From Flavobacterium stagni (GTDB lineage: Bacteria > Bacteroidota > Bacteroidia > Flavobacteriales > Flavobacteriaceae): a DNA stretch of 64,000 bases. Where the stretch lies: the NCBI RefSeq assembly GCF_004122105.1, contig NZ_SBKN01000003.1, forward strand, positions 186,001 to 250,000, read 5' to 3'. Made by a program: the position numbers and the translations under genes. Each line of letters opens with the position of its first letter. Within the stretch, counting starts at the first letter, position 1. Of the stretch, positions 8,452 to 17,866 are shown piece after piece. The notes beneath the pieces were generated by a model. The model ran no database searches. It saw nothing but the letters and a program-made list of their open reading frames with translations, and had not been told where the DNA came from.

Positions 8452-9704
8452 ATTTCTGATTTAGTATCGGTTGCTAATTCAAAAATCTCTAAATCAAAGT
8501 AGGGTACAGCCGCCAATATATGATCAAAAATATCCGCCATTATGTATTCATACTGTTCAAAACGTTGGTCTTTTGAAAAGGCATAAATTTCCAATGGCAT
8601 ACCATGTGGAGTGGGTTGCAATTGGCGGCATAACAAAATCATGTCTTTGTTTAATCCAGGATGTTGTTCCAAATAGCCTGTAATGTATTTTCTAAATAAT
8701 CCGAAATTGGTCAAATTTCGACCGTTCACCAAAAGTGATTTGTCAATACTGTGCAATTGATTGTATTCCGAAACTTCTTGTTGCCGTTGGTCGATGTAAT
8801 TGGAAATGAGTTGGATACGTTTGAGTTTATGCAATTCATCATCGTTTAGAAAACGAATGCTTTTGGATTTAATAAGTATAGATCGCTTAATACGTCGGCC
8901 ATCAGAATCCAGCATACCGCGCCAATTGCGAAAAGAGTCTGATATTAAACTGTAGGTAGGAATTGTAGTAGTCGTGTTGTCAAAGTTTCTCACTTTTACT
9001 GTGGCCAAATTAATTTCAATCACATCGCCGTCTGCTCCAAATTTGTCAAATGTAATCCAATCGCCAATGCGGACCATGTCATTCAAAGCCACTTGAACAC
9101 TGGCTACAAAACCCAAAATGGTATCTCTAAAAATCAAAATGACAAAAGCCGATACGGCTCCTAGCGTTCCTAATAAGGCATTGGTCGAAATGTCGAATAT
9201 TTTTGAAATAATAATTCCAATCCCAAAAATCCACAACATAATCATGATGACTTGGATAAAGCTATCGATAGGTTTGTCGCTATACTTGGGCTTTTCCTTC
9301 ATATAATCCCGAATGGATTTTAATATACTTCGAATAATCCACAAGGTGAGCACAACAATGTAAACGCCTACGACTTTCCCAAAAAAGGATTCCCAGTACA
9401 CATAATTTTCTAATATGACGGGAACCGATTTGTAAATGAATAAAAACGGAATGAGGTAAGAAATGTATTTGGCCGTTTTATTACTGACCAATAAGTCATC
9501 GAAATTAGTTCGGGTTTTCTTAGCAATGACTGCCATAAACGTCACCAAAACCAGTCGGAACAGCATGTAAATTAGGTAGGCCAAAACGATCATTTCAACC
9601 ATATTGACTAATAAACTGGTATACGACGCAACAGTATCTCCTAATCCAATTTTACGGAGCAAGGGATATAACCAACCAAATAAACTTTCAAGTTTTTGAT
9701 GCAT
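8448..9704 (-). CDS. Mechanosensitive ion channel of the MscS family
   Basis: Membrane channel that opens under hypo-osmotic stress. About five membrane helices lie in residues 15-200. The MscS pore helix and beta domain follow (LLGTLGAVSAFVILIFRDTILGFVASVQVALNDMVRIGDWI, then DGDVIEINLATVKVRNFDNTTTTIPTYSLIS). The C-terminal domain is longer than in E. coli MscS and resembles YbdG-type channels. I chose the Met of MHQKLESLFG because it starts one base after the upstream stop; a Met 12 codons earlier would overlap that gene. Transcribed with the small membrane protein upstream. Confidence 0.9.
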   Translation of the reverse strand: MHQKLESLFGWLYPLLRKIGLGDTVASYTSLLVNMVEMIVLAYLIYMLFRLVLVTFMAVIAKKTRTNFDDLLVSNKTAKYISYLIPFLFIYKSVPVILENYVYWESFFGKVVGVYIVVLTLWIIRSILKSIRDYMKEKPKYSDKPIDSFIQVIMIMLWIFGIGIIISKIFDISTNALLGTLGAVSAFVILIFRDTILGFVASVQVALNDMVRIGDWITFDKFGADGDVIEINLATVKVRNFDNTTTTIPTYSLISDSFRNWRGMLDSDGRRIKRSILIKSKSIRFLNDDELHKLKRIQLISNYIDQRQQEVSEYNQLHSIDKSLLVNGRNLTNFGLFRKYITGYLEQHPGLNKDMILLCRQLQPTPHGMPLEIYAFSKDQRFEQYEYIMADIFDHILAAVPYFDLEIFELATDTKSEI

Positions 9705-9705
9705 A

Positions 9706-9981
9706 TTAGAAATATTTCTTTTCCATGACAAAGGTTCCAAAAGGGAGTAATGACGCTATTTGAATCCAGCCCAAATCACGCCATGTCCATTGTTGTTGTG
9801 CTTTAATTGCTAAAGCTAGGTATACATAGGCAATAAACAAAAGGCCGTGCGACATACCAATGGGAAAAAGTAGTGTCTTGTATAGCACTAAATCATTTGG
9901 TTTTACAAAGAGCATGTTGGCAAATAATACCAAATAGGAAATGCCTTCTAAAAAAGCAATGGTTCGAAAAAGTCGGGTCAT
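9706..9981 (-). CDS. Small integral membrane protein, DUF3817-like
   Basis: About 91 residues from MTRLFRTIAFLEG, with three predicted membrane helices. The pattern FLEGISYLVLF, then LLFPIGMSHGLLFIAYVYL and WRDLGWIQIASLLPFGTFV is characteristic of DUF3817 membrane proteins. The frame is open 11 codons further upstream (MIPNFVPNPK), so the start is uncertain. It ends one base before mscS and probably shares its transcript. No function is known for the family. Confidence 0.68.
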   Translation of the reverse strand: MTRLFRTIAFLEGISYLVLFANMLFVKPNDLVLYKTLLFPIGMSHGLLFIAYVYLALAIKAQQQWTWRDLGWIQIASLLPFGTFVMEKKYF

Positions 9982-10086
9982 GAGTTTTGGGTTTGGTACA
10001 AAATTAGGAATCACGATTTAGATTTAACCTAAAATAACTTTAAAATTGTTTACAAATTCAGGATATATTTTTTGTTAAAAATTAGG

Positions 10087-10114
10087 TTGCCACTCTTTTT
10101 TAAACTTATTTTTG
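10087..10114 (+). promoter_or_regulatory. Bacteroidetes-type promoter of the helicase gene
   Basis: TTG, 17 bases, then TATTTTTG: a full TAnnTTTG match with spacing at the lower limit. It ends 17 bases before the ATG. Confidence 0.65.
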
Positions 10115-10131
10115 CAAAATTTCATTTTTGA

Positions 10132-11667
10132 ATGTTGGATCAACAATTATTTGACGAATTAGAGGATCGAAAGGAACTTTACGATTACCAAATACGGGAC
10201 ATCGATAAAATTTTCGAGCGATTGGATAACGCGCCTGCTAATTATCATTTGTTGTATCAATTGCCTACTGGTGGTGGAAAAACGGTTATCTTTTCTGAAA
10301 TCACCCGTCGCTATCTTGAAAAACACCAGAAAAAAGTGGTGGTTTTAACCCATCGTATCGAATTGTGCAAGCAAACTTCAAAAATGCTGAATACATTTCG
10401 AGTTAAAAACAAAGTCATCAACAGCGACATCAAAGAATTACCCGATCAAGAAGAGTATTCTTGTTTTGTGGCCATGGTTGAGACCTTAAAAAATCGCTTA
10501 AACGATAAAAAATTAGCCATACACGATGTGGGTTTAGTGATTGTCGATGAAGCGCATTTTAATTCCTTTCGCAAATTATTCAGTGCTTTTAAAGATACCT
10601 TTATATTGGGCGTAACCGCTACGCCATTAAGTTCGAATGTGAAACTACCCATGTATCAAAATTACAATGAATTGATCGTTGGGGATACCATTCAAAATTT
10701 GATTGACCAAAAATACTTAGCCAAAGCAACAACCTATAGCTACAATGTGGGTCTGACTTCTTTGAAAGTGGGCATCAATGGCGACTATACCGTAAAGTCA
10801 TCTGATGAATTGTATTCCAATTTGATGATGCAGGAGAAATTGTTGCATGCCTACATGGAAAAATCAATGGGAAAAAAAACCTTGATTTTCAATAACGGTA
10901 TCAGCACCTCATTGTATGTGTATGAAACGTTTAAAAAGGCAGGATTAAACATTCGCCATTTGGATAATACAACGCCCAATGACGAACGAAAAGAAATTCT
11001 GAAATGGTTCAAAAAAACACCGGATGCTATTGTGACTTCGGTAAGTATTTTAACGACAGGTTTTGACGAACCCACGGTAGAGAGTATCATTTTGAATCGA
11101 GCGACAAAGTCCATCACCCTTTATTTTCAAATGATTGGACGCGGTTCACGGCGTTTGCCCAATAAAGAAGAGTTTACCATCATCGATTTAGGAAACAATG
11201 CTCTGCGTTTTGGGTTGTGGAATAATCCTGTGGATTGGCAACATATATTTAAAGCTCCTGAATTTTATCTGGCTAGTCTCCGCGATGATGCCGAGATAGA
11301 AAGTAATTTTAAGTACGAGATGCCGCCTGAATTGCGTAAAAAGTTCAGTAAATCGGTTGATTTTGAATTTGATCTACATGAAGAATTTAAATTCACCGTA
11401 AAAAATAATTTGAAAGCCAAAACGGTCATTGACAAATCGATTGACCAACATGCGCGTATTTGTGTTGAAAATGCAGAGGATCAAATCTCGGCTAAATTCT
11501 TAACCAAAGAATTGGCGGATGATATTGAATATCGCGTGCGCCAATATTGTGTTTTATTAGGAAATACTACAAAAAATTACCGCTTGTGGTTAATTGAAGA
11601 CTACAAAGAAAAACTGGTTTTGGCCACATCAAAAAAAATGCGGGAAAAATTAATGGCTGAAGAGTAG
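10132..11667 (+). CDS. DEAD/DEAH-box superfamily 2 helicase
   Basis: ATP-dependent nucleic-acid helicase or translocase of 511 residues. Motifs in order: Q-like region YDYQIRDI; Walker A QLPTGGGKT (about 43-51); Walker B VDEAH (about 139); motif III GVTATP; second RecA domain with KTLIFNNGISTS; motif V ILTTGFDEP; and motif VI QMIGRGSR. The C-terminal 120 residues carry no domain that I recognise. The domain order resembles SSL2/XPB-like proteins, common in Flavobacteria as single genes. No restriction or defence partner is adjacent, so a housekeeping DNA-repair role is more likely than a restriction role, but this is inference. Confidence 0.87.
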   Translation: MLDQQLFDELEDRKELYDYQIRDIDKIFERLDNAPANYHLLYQLPTGGGKTVIFSEITRRYLEKHQKKVVVLTHRIELCKQTSKMLNTFRVKNKVINSDIKELPDQEEYSCFVAMVETLKNRLNDKKLAIHDVGLVIVDEAHFNSFRKLFSAFKDTFILGVTATPLSSNVKLPMYQNYNELIVGDTIQNLIDQKYLAKATTYSYNVGLTSLKVGINGDYTVKSSDELYSNLMMQEKLLHAYMEKSMGKKTLIFNNGISTSLYVYETFKKAGLNIRHLDNTTPNDERKEILKWFKKTPDAIVTSVSILTTGFDEPTVESIILNRATKSITLYFQMIGRGSRRLPNKEEFTIIDLGNNALRFGLWNNPVDWQHIFKAPEFYLASLRDDAEIESNFKYEMPPELRKKFSKSVDFEFDLHEEFKFTVKNNLKAKTVIDKSIDQHARICVENAEDQISAKFLTKELADDIEYRVRQYCVLLGNTTKNYRLWLIEDYKEKLVLATSKKMREKLMAEE

Positions 11668-11821
11668 TCAGAAAAATCAGCTATCTCGATGAAAAACACC
11701 ATTTTATCGGTATAATTCATCCTTAAAATTTCCTTACAAAATTTCATTGTACAAAAAGTGTATTTCATCGAGTTTATCACTATTTATAACTGATTTCACT
11801 CCATCACTCCATTTCACAAAA

Positions 11822-11829
11822 TATCTTTG
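11822..11829 (+). promoter_or_regulatory. Probable -7 box of the Pel-like operon
   Basis: TATCTTTG is a full TAnnTTTG match 66 bases before the first ATG of the operon. No good TTG element is seen at -33, so the promoter may be weak or activator-dependent. Confidence 0.5.
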
Positions 11830-11895
11830 TTTCAAGTTTAACTATTAGCCGAGTTCTTTTAATCGCCCCAGATTAAAAAACCCTATTAAATTCGT

Positions 11896-13437
11896 ATGCA
11901 GAACAAAAATGAAGTAATGCTGATATTGGAAGGCACTTATCCCTTTAATGGCGGTGGTGTTTCGACTTGGGCACATTCTTTATGTAGTCAAGTTTCAAAT
12001 GTCGATTTCTCATTGTACACCATCAATGCTAATTTTGAAGTAGCTTCAAATTATGTATTGAGTGAACAAGTGAAAAACGTCATTCAAGTTCCAATTTGGT
12101 CACCGCTCGAACCACAAGAGTTGGTAGATTATGGTAAAAAATACCACAAATTTGTTAGTCGAAAAGAAAAAGATGACTGTGAGGCGATTCAACAGGAGTT
12201 CATTCCTTTGTTTAAAGAACTACTCGGTCATATTTATGCGCCGGTACAAGAACCCAAAGCAATTGATCAAACTGTTTTTCGATTGTGGAAATTCTTCCAA
12301 AATCACGATTATAAAAAAACCATGAAAAGTTGGGCGGTTTGGCGTTGTTTTTACGAAACAACTACTGGAATTGCTCAAAATGACGGTCATTACGACGTTT
12401 CTCTTTATGATTTGACTGTGGGGATGCGTTGGATTTATCGCTTTTTATTACCTATATCCATTCCCGTACCCAAAGTAGATGTTACGCATTTAACCTTGTC
12501 GGGATTCCCCGTATTACCCGCTTTGGTTTTAAAATATAAATACGGTACGCCTATGGTGCTTACCGAACATGGAGTCTTTATTCGCGAGCGATTGATTGCA
12601 ATCAATACTTCGGAATATTCATTTTTCTTAAAGAACTTACTCATTCGATTTTCGGAGTGTATTACCAAATTAGCGTATTACAAAGCGGATAAAATCGTAT
12701 CGGTTAACAAATTCAATAGAGGATGGGAATTAAAGTATGGCGCCGACCTGAAAAAAATCGAAGTAGTTTACAACGGTATTGATGAAACTGTTTTCGTTCC
12801 TAAGGAAAAACCAGCGCATTTGAAAGATATTCCCACAGTAGTGGCTGCCGCACGTGTGTTTGAATTAAAGGATATAATTACCATGATTCGCTCTTGCGCA
12901 GTTGTACAAAAAGTCATTCCGAATGTGCGATACATCGTTTATGGAGATGCCGAAGCGGTTCCTTCTTACACTACAGCATGTAGAGAATTAATCACTGAAT
13001 TGCACTTAGAAAATAATTTTATTTTTGCCGGCCATCATGAAACGCCAAGTGAATTGTTTTGTGAAGGCGATGTATCGATATTGACTTCAATTTCTGAAGG
13101 ATTTCCCTATACTGTGATTGAATCCATGAGTTGTGGAGTGCCTGTAGTGGCTACGGATGTTGGGGGAGTAGGAGAAGCATTGGATGAATCTTGCGGATAT
13201 TTATGTAAGCCCAAAGATTTTGAAGCCCTTGGAAATCGTGTGATTGAATTACTTCAAAATGAAGAATTGCGCAAGAAAATGGGGGAGAATGCACGAAGAA
13301 AAGTGATTCAAAATTTCACCATTACAAAGTTTATCAACGCGTATGAAAAAATCTATGATTCCTTGATGCAATCACCCGTTGATAAGACCATTTATTTGCA
13401 TTCAAATCAAGAGGAAATGACCATGGAAGCCTCTTAA
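11896..13437 (+). CDS. pelF: PelF-like GT4 glycosyltransferase
   Basis: Cytosolic retaining glycosyltransferase that would polymerise the Pel-type polysaccharide from a UDP-sugar (UDP-GalNAc for characterised PelF). The N-terminal half (about 1-285) has the DUF3492 pattern found in PelF: LILEGTYPFNGGGVSTW at the start and LTEHGVFIRER near 220. The C-terminal half is a GT-B nucleotide-sugar domain with VYNGIDETVF, a YGDAE turn and the donor-site EX7E-like motif SEGFPYTVIESMSCGVPVVATDVGG. The 513-residue length matches PelF. It is the first gene of a five-gene operon that continues with a PelG-like transporter, which strongly supports the assignment. A poly-Ser/Glu tail follows the fold. Confidence 0.85.
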   Translation: MQNKNEVMLILEGTYPFNGGGVSTWAHSLCSQVSNVDFSLYTINANFEVASNYVLSEQVKNVIQVPIWSPLEPQELVDYGKKYHKFVSRKEKDDCEAIQQEFIPLFKELLGHIYAPVQEPKAIDQTVFRLWKFFQNHDYKKTMKSWAVWRCFYETTTGIAQNDGHYDVSLYDLTVGMRWIYRFLLPISIPVPKVDVTHLTLSGFPVLPALVLKYKYGTPMVLTEHGVFIRERLIAINTSEYSFFLKNLLIRFSECITKLAYYKADKIVSVNKFNRGWELKYGADLKKIEVVYNGIDETVFVPKEKPAHLKDIPTVVAAARVFELKDIITMIRSCAVVQKVIPNVRYIVYGDAEAVPSYTTACRELITELHLENNFIFAGHHETPSELFCEGDVSILTSISEGFPYTVIESMSCGVPVVATDVGGVGEALDESCGYLCKPKDFEALGNRVIELLQNEELRKKMGENARRKVIQNFTITKFINAYEKIYDSLMQSPVDKTIYLHSNQEEMTMEAS

Positions 13438-13468
13438 AATTAACCATAAAAGATCCCCAATCTACAGT

Positions 13469-15082
13469 ATGGAAAACTACAATGAAAAAAGACAATCTCT
13501 CCTAGAATCCATTCGAGAGAAGATCGGTAAGCCTGTAAGTGTGCACGTTGTTGAAGCGACAATAGAGTCCTTTGGTATTCGTGAAAATGACACAATGGAG
13601 GATTATGGATTTGCGTCTATTCCTGATTTGGCTCAATTTATTTTTTCAGCCATTTACAATAGTGCAGACAGTACTACTCTTAAAAATGAAAAGGAAAAAG
13701 AACAAGAAATCTTAGAACCCATTCGGCATAAGTTTTCCGATTACATATTTGAAAAAGCCAAAATTTTCAGTCAGTACTACACACTTGGATTGTTTCATTT
13801 ATTACCTGTTTTTATTCAAATTGCCACCATCATCGTGTTCGGTTTTTCGCTGTGGACCTTTGTTGGATTCAATGAAATCCAATCGACAGCGGTGGTTTTA
13901 GGGGTTATCGTCGGACTCATTTCTACGGGTGGATTTATCCAAGTTATTGGAAAACAAGCCTCGTTTTATTGGAATCACCATGATTATTTGCGCGTGCGCC
14001 GAACCATTAACTATTTATTGAAAATAGGGGTAGGTTCAATATTTACGGTACTGCTATTAATTTTTACGGTTAATCTATTTTTCCACTTGTACCCGTATGA
14101 GTTATTATTTGTTGTTTTTGCCTATGCCTTTTTAATCGGAATTTTAGTCTTAGTGATTGCGCCATTCCACACCATAAAACAGCGTTGGGCTATTACAATT
14201 TCTGTTGCTTTGGGGACATTAACCGCTGGAATTTTAAAAGAATATACCACACTTTCTATCTATTTTGTGCATTGGTTAGGGATCGCCGTTGCTATTTTAT
14301 TTGCAAAAACAATTTTGACCTTGTATTTGCGTAAATATGTTAAACAAGTGAAATCCAATTCGGGAGATTCCATTGCCATTCCTGTGTTTATTTACCATAA
14401 TTATCAGTACTTTATTTATGGTTTTCTCATGTATTTTTTCATTTTCATTGATCGAATTTTTGCTTGGTCAGCTGGAGTAGGTCCGAGCCAACCGTTTATG
14501 GTGTATTTTGAAAAAAACTATGAATTAGGAATGGATTTAGCCATCATGGTGTATCTCTTGTTGGCTGGTGTATTGGAATATGGAATTGCATCGTTTACTC
14601 GCTTTATGGATATTGGTCAAAAAGTAATTAGCGCTTCAACGCCAGAAATGTATAGTAATCACATTCGAAAAATGTACTGGCAACAAGTAGTTTTGTTATT
14701 TATTACCGGTTTTTTAGCTTTTTTTGGAGTTTTCGAATTGATCCATGCTTCATGGGGTTTCCAAGCTAAATTTCATCATGAACTCGGCGGACTTAGTTTT
14801 AAAGTCTTCCTGATTGGTGGTGTGTCGTATTTAATTTTGGCTTGGGGAATTTTGAATACGCTGTATTTGTTTACACTGGGTCAAATTAAAAAACCATTAA
14901 AAGCGCTAATCTATGCTTGTTCCATGAACCTACTTGTTGGGTTTGTTTTAAGTCGATTGATAAGCTACGAATGCAGTGTTTTCGGGTTGTTGGCTGGTTC
15001 AATTTTATTTCAATTGATTACCATGAAAGATACGTTCAAGTACATTAAAAATTTAGATTACCACTACTATGCAGCGTATTAA
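13469..15082 (+). CDS. pelG: PelG-like polysaccharide transporter
   Basis: Polytopic inner-membrane protein expected to partner PelF and carry the growing chain across the membrane. Residues about 1-105 are soluble and charged. They are followed by about twelve membrane helices (about 110-525), in the style of the MOP/PelG fold. A long conserved-looking stretch, AGVGPSQPFMVYFEKNYELGMDLAIM, lies near 345-370. Pseudomonas PelG is shorter (about 456 residues) and lacks such a large soluble N-terminus. Placement straight after pelF matches known pel operons. The last five codons overlap the next gene, which points to translational coupling. Confidence 0.72.
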   Translation: MENYNEKRQSLLESIREKIGKPVSVHVVEATIESFGIRENDTMEDYGFASIPDLAQFIFSAIYNSADSTTLKNEKEKEQEILEPIRHKFSDYIFEKAKIFSQYYTLGLFHLLPVFIQIATIIVFGFSLWTFVGFNEIQSTAVVLGVIVGLISTGGFIQVIGKQASFYWNHHDYLRVRRTINYLLKIGVGSIFTVLLLIFTVNLFFHLYPYELLFVVFAYAFLIGILVLVIAPFHTIKQRWAITISVALGTLTAGILKEYTTLSIYFVHWLGIAVAILFAKTILTLYLRKYVKQVKSNSGDSIAIPVFIYHNYQYFIYGFLMYFFIFIDRIFAWSAGVGPSQPFMVYFEKNYELGMDLAIMVYLLLAGVLEYGIASFTRFMDIGQKVISASTPEMYSNHIRKMYWQQVVLLFITGFLAFFGVFELIHASWGFQAKFHHELGGLSFKVFLIGGVSYLILAWGILNTLYLFTLGQIKKPLKALIYACSMNLLVGFVLSRLISYECSVFGLLAGSILFQLITMKDTFKYIKNLDYHYYAAY

Positions 15083-15872
15083 GTACATCCTATATATTTT
15101 ACCCATTATAATTATAATCATTGCATTTCAAAATACCATGAAAAAAGAAGCTGTGTTGGTGTGTTATGGAAAATTAAAGCCGGAAACAATCAATGGTTAT
15201 CGTTACGTTATTTTGGAATCGCATCATTATTTAGAAAGTAATGTTCGGGTTTTCAAGTCCCAAAACAAACAGGTGTTTGCCTATTTCAGTTTGGGGGAAG
15301 TCAATGAAAATGCACCCCATTACAATGCTTTAAAGGAACATACATTAGGGAAAAACACCATTTGGAACAGCCATTATTTGGATTTAAAAAATCCGGTAAC
15401 ACGAAATATTATTTTGGAAGTTACAGATTCCATTTTCAAAAAAGGGTTTGACGGAATTTTCATGGATAATTTTGATAATTACACCCAATTCGGTCCCCAA
15501 AAAGACCAACGTGAAGGAATTATCACATTACTCAAAGAACTCAAAGCCAAATACCCCAATAAGCTGTTTTTACAAAATGCCGGACTAGAGTTGGTGCCTG
15601 AAACCCATTCGTACATCTGCGGAGTGGCTTTTGAATCGGTCGCCTCTGACTATCAATTTGACACCCAAATATATCAATTGCGAAAAGAAACTCAGTATAA
15701 TGAACGCTACGCATCCATTACTCAAATGCAATCCAAGTGGAACGTGCCCGTAATTTGTATTGAATATGCTGATACCAAAAATTTGAAAGAATCCATTCAA
15801 AAACGCATGGATTCTACCGATTTTGATTACTTCATTGGTAAAATCGATTTACAAACACTCCCTAAATTTTAG
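15069..15872 (+). CDS. GH114/PelA-hydrolase-like glycosidase, membrane-anchored
   Basis: Probable endo-alpha-1,4-polygalactosaminidase-type TIM-barrel enzyme acting in the periplasm. An uncleaved or signal-anchor helix covers residues 5-20. The domain shows beta-strand motifs typical of GH114 and the PelA hydrolase: VFAYFSLGEVNE near 70, KGFDGIFMDNFD near 125 (candidate catalytic Asp133) and GVAFES near 185 (candidate catalytic Glu189). In Pseudomonas this domain is the N-terminal part of PelA; here it is a separate 267-residue protein. It overlaps pelG by 14 bases and lies eight bases before the next gene. Confidence 0.77.
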   Translation: MQRIKYILYILPIIIIIIAFQNTMKKEAVLVCYGKLKPETINGYRYVILESHHYLESNVRVFKSQNKQVFAYFSLGEVNENAPHYNALKEHTLGKNTIWNSHYLDLKNPVTRNIILEVTDSIFKKGFDGIFMDNFDNYTQFGPQKDQREGIITLLKELKAKYPNKLFLQNAGLELVPETHSYICGVAFESVASDYQFDTQIYQLRKETQYNERYASITQMQSKWNVPVICIEYADTKNLKESIQKRMDSTDFDYFIGKIDLQTLPKF

Positions 15873-15880
15873 TATTTGCC

Positions 15881-17863
15881 ATGATGATGTTTTTTACAAG
15901 TTCGATTTTAATAGGCTTTATGCGACTTTGTCTCATTATCCTATTTTTATTTTATTTGAACCGAAAGTTCATTAATAAAGAAAAGCAGGTTCATTTTCTC
16001 GATTTTATTGTCACCAATTGGCTCCGCTATGGCGCACTTTTAATTGTACTTATTTTTTGTTTGGTGCAGTTAAGTGCTTACAATACATTTAATTGCTATT
16101 TTTTACTTAGTCTTTTTGTACTCTTAGATTCTATAGGCATTCAAAACCTTAAAAATCCGAAGGGGTTTATCAAACAAGCCTTTAAAAAAGCAATCATCAA
16201 CTTAATTAAAGCGGTCGAAAACAGAAAGTCTATCCGTTATTTTTTATCCATTACTCCCAAAGATAAAAATGTACGGTATGAAAATCGGATCCTATTTTGG
16301 ACGGTGATTATTATTGGCGCAACCACCTTTTTAAGTCGCTATTTCTTTGTGATTTATGATAATTATTCCTTATCCGATTCGTGGATTAACGATTTGAATT
16401 CCGTTTTGCAATTTGACAATCAATATTGGGCTACGCAGGATTTACGAACCAATGGCGAACTCTCACTCGTTAATTTTTACAGTAAAATTACCGATGTGAG
16501 TCCGGCAATTGCCCTACAAGTCATCGCCTTACTAGAATCGGTAATTTTGGCCGTTGTCTTGTTTTGGGTTATTCATAAAATGACTTTGTCGAAGTATTTT
16601 GCACCATTGATTACCGCTTTATTTTTTGGTTTGGTGTATGTGCTTTCGCCACTGAATGTCTATTTCGTTTTAAAAGGAAATCCAACATTTTTGGCCTTGG
16701 CCTTTGCTTTGCCATTGTTTGCAATGTATGCCAACTCGAACTTGTTTAAAGGAAATAAAAAAAGCTACTTTATCTTATATGCAGTTGGATTTGTAGCCAT
16801 CGGACTAACCGACTTATTTACGTATTGCATACTCATTCCGCCTTTTTTATTAATTGCGGGCGTACTAACCACAGTTAGCCAATGGAAAAAAAGTATATTG
16901 GTTTTGGCTGCGTTTATGGTAGCGAGTTTTGTTCTCTTTGTAATCTATAAATTGGCTTGCCAATATCAAGGTATCGATTGGATTTCGTATTTAGAGTCCA
17001 ATTTAATTTCGATCAGTTCTTACACCTACGTTCCGCAATTGGTTTACCCTTATGCGACAATTTTGTATTGGGTTCAAGTAAGTTCGATGATTGCTTTGGG
17101 ATTATTACTTCTTTTTGTGGTCATAAAAAAAGGGGAGTGGCGCACACCTTTAACGTTCATCTCCTATTTCAATTTCTTGATTTTATTATCCAATTTCCAT
17201 TTGAAGTTTGTCGACAAAGATTTATTGAATAATGCCATGATTGTATTTTTACCGTTGATTATTGGTTTTAATATTGCCATTCTTCAAACGGTATTCCAAT
17301 CGTTTTGGAAACCTTCAAAAAAAGGTGTAGTGGTTTGCATGCCCTTAACCTATGTGCTTTTCGTTTTTTTAGCCTTTCATTATCAAAAGGAAAAAATGGG
17401 CGAATTGGAAGTTTCTGATGATACGCCAAAATATATTTTAAATGCTTATGATCACATTGCTTCCAATTATTTTGAGCAAACCTATTGTGTAGTAAATGAT
17501 CCGGCTACACAGGTATTGAGCACCAATTCCCATTATTTCATGAATTATGATTATTTCTTAAACGAATATCCCAAAATCGATTCCATCCAACATCAGTACC
17601 GAAATAATCCTGAATTTTTCCGTACCCATCCTGAATATGCTGTAGCAAAAAGTATCTTGGTTTTTGTCTTAACCGAATCCAGTATGGTCGAGAAAAATGT
17701 GTTTGCCGAAAACAAACATTATCAAAATAAATTGGTAAAATCATTGAAATCACTTCGCCAAAAAGGAAGACCAATCAATTTGATTTATACCAGTAAAATT
17801 CTCAATGTTTACGAGATTTTGAACGAACCCAAAAAGAGTAAAGTAAAAGATTTATTGTTTTAA
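15881..17863 (+). CDS. Polytopic membrane protein of unknown function in the Pel-like operon
   Basis: A 660-residue protein with about 12-13 membrane helices between residues 1 and 500 and a soluble C-terminal domain of about 150 residues (from VSDDTPKYILNAYDHIAS onward). The layout, with many helices, a periplasmic-looking loop after the first helices and a soluble tail, recalls GT-C enzymes and other polysaccharide membrane proteins, but I see no family signature. It occupies the operon position where a PelE/PelD-type inner-membrane scaffold would be expected, yet has no visible GAF or degenerate GGDEF domain. Three ATG codons in a row open the gene; any could be used. Function unknown. Confidence 0.72.
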   Translation: MMMFFTSSILIGFMRLCLIILFLFYLNRKFINKEKQVHFLDFIVTNWLRYGALLIVLIFCLVQLSAYNTFNCYFLLSLFVLLDSIGIQNLKNPKGFIKQAFKKAIINLIKAVENRKSIRYFLSITPKDKNVRYENRILFWTVIIIGATTFLSRYFFVIYDNYSLSDSWINDLNSVLQFDNQYWATQDLRTNGELSLVNFYSKITDVSPAIALQVIALLESVILAVVLFWVIHKMTLSKYFAPLITALFFGLVYVLSPLNVYFVLKGNPTFLALAFALPLFAMYANSNLFKGNKKSYFILYAVGFVAIGLTDLFTYCILIPPFLLIAGVLTTVSQWKKSILVLAAFMVASFVLFVIYKLACQYQGIDWISYLESNLISISSYTYVPQLVYPYATILYWVQVSSMIALGLLLLFVVIKKGEWRTPLTFISYFNFLILLSNFHLKFVDKDLLNNAMIVFLPLIIGFNIAILQTVFQSFWKPSKKGVVVCMPLTYVLFVFLAFHYQKEKMGELEVSDDTPKYILNAYDHIASNYFEQTYCVVNDPATQVLSTNSHYFMNYDYFLNEYPKIDSIQHQYRNNPEFFRTHPEYAVAKSILVFVLTESSMVEKNVFAENKHYQNKLVKSLKSLRQKGRPINLIYTSKILNVYEILNEPKKSKVKDLLF

Positions 17864-17866
17864 GCC

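Noticed and set aside
10132..11667. Helicase as part of a restriction or anti-phage defence system
   Set aside because: No nuclease, methylase or other defence gene is adjacent; the neighbours are ordinary housekeeping and polysaccharide genes.
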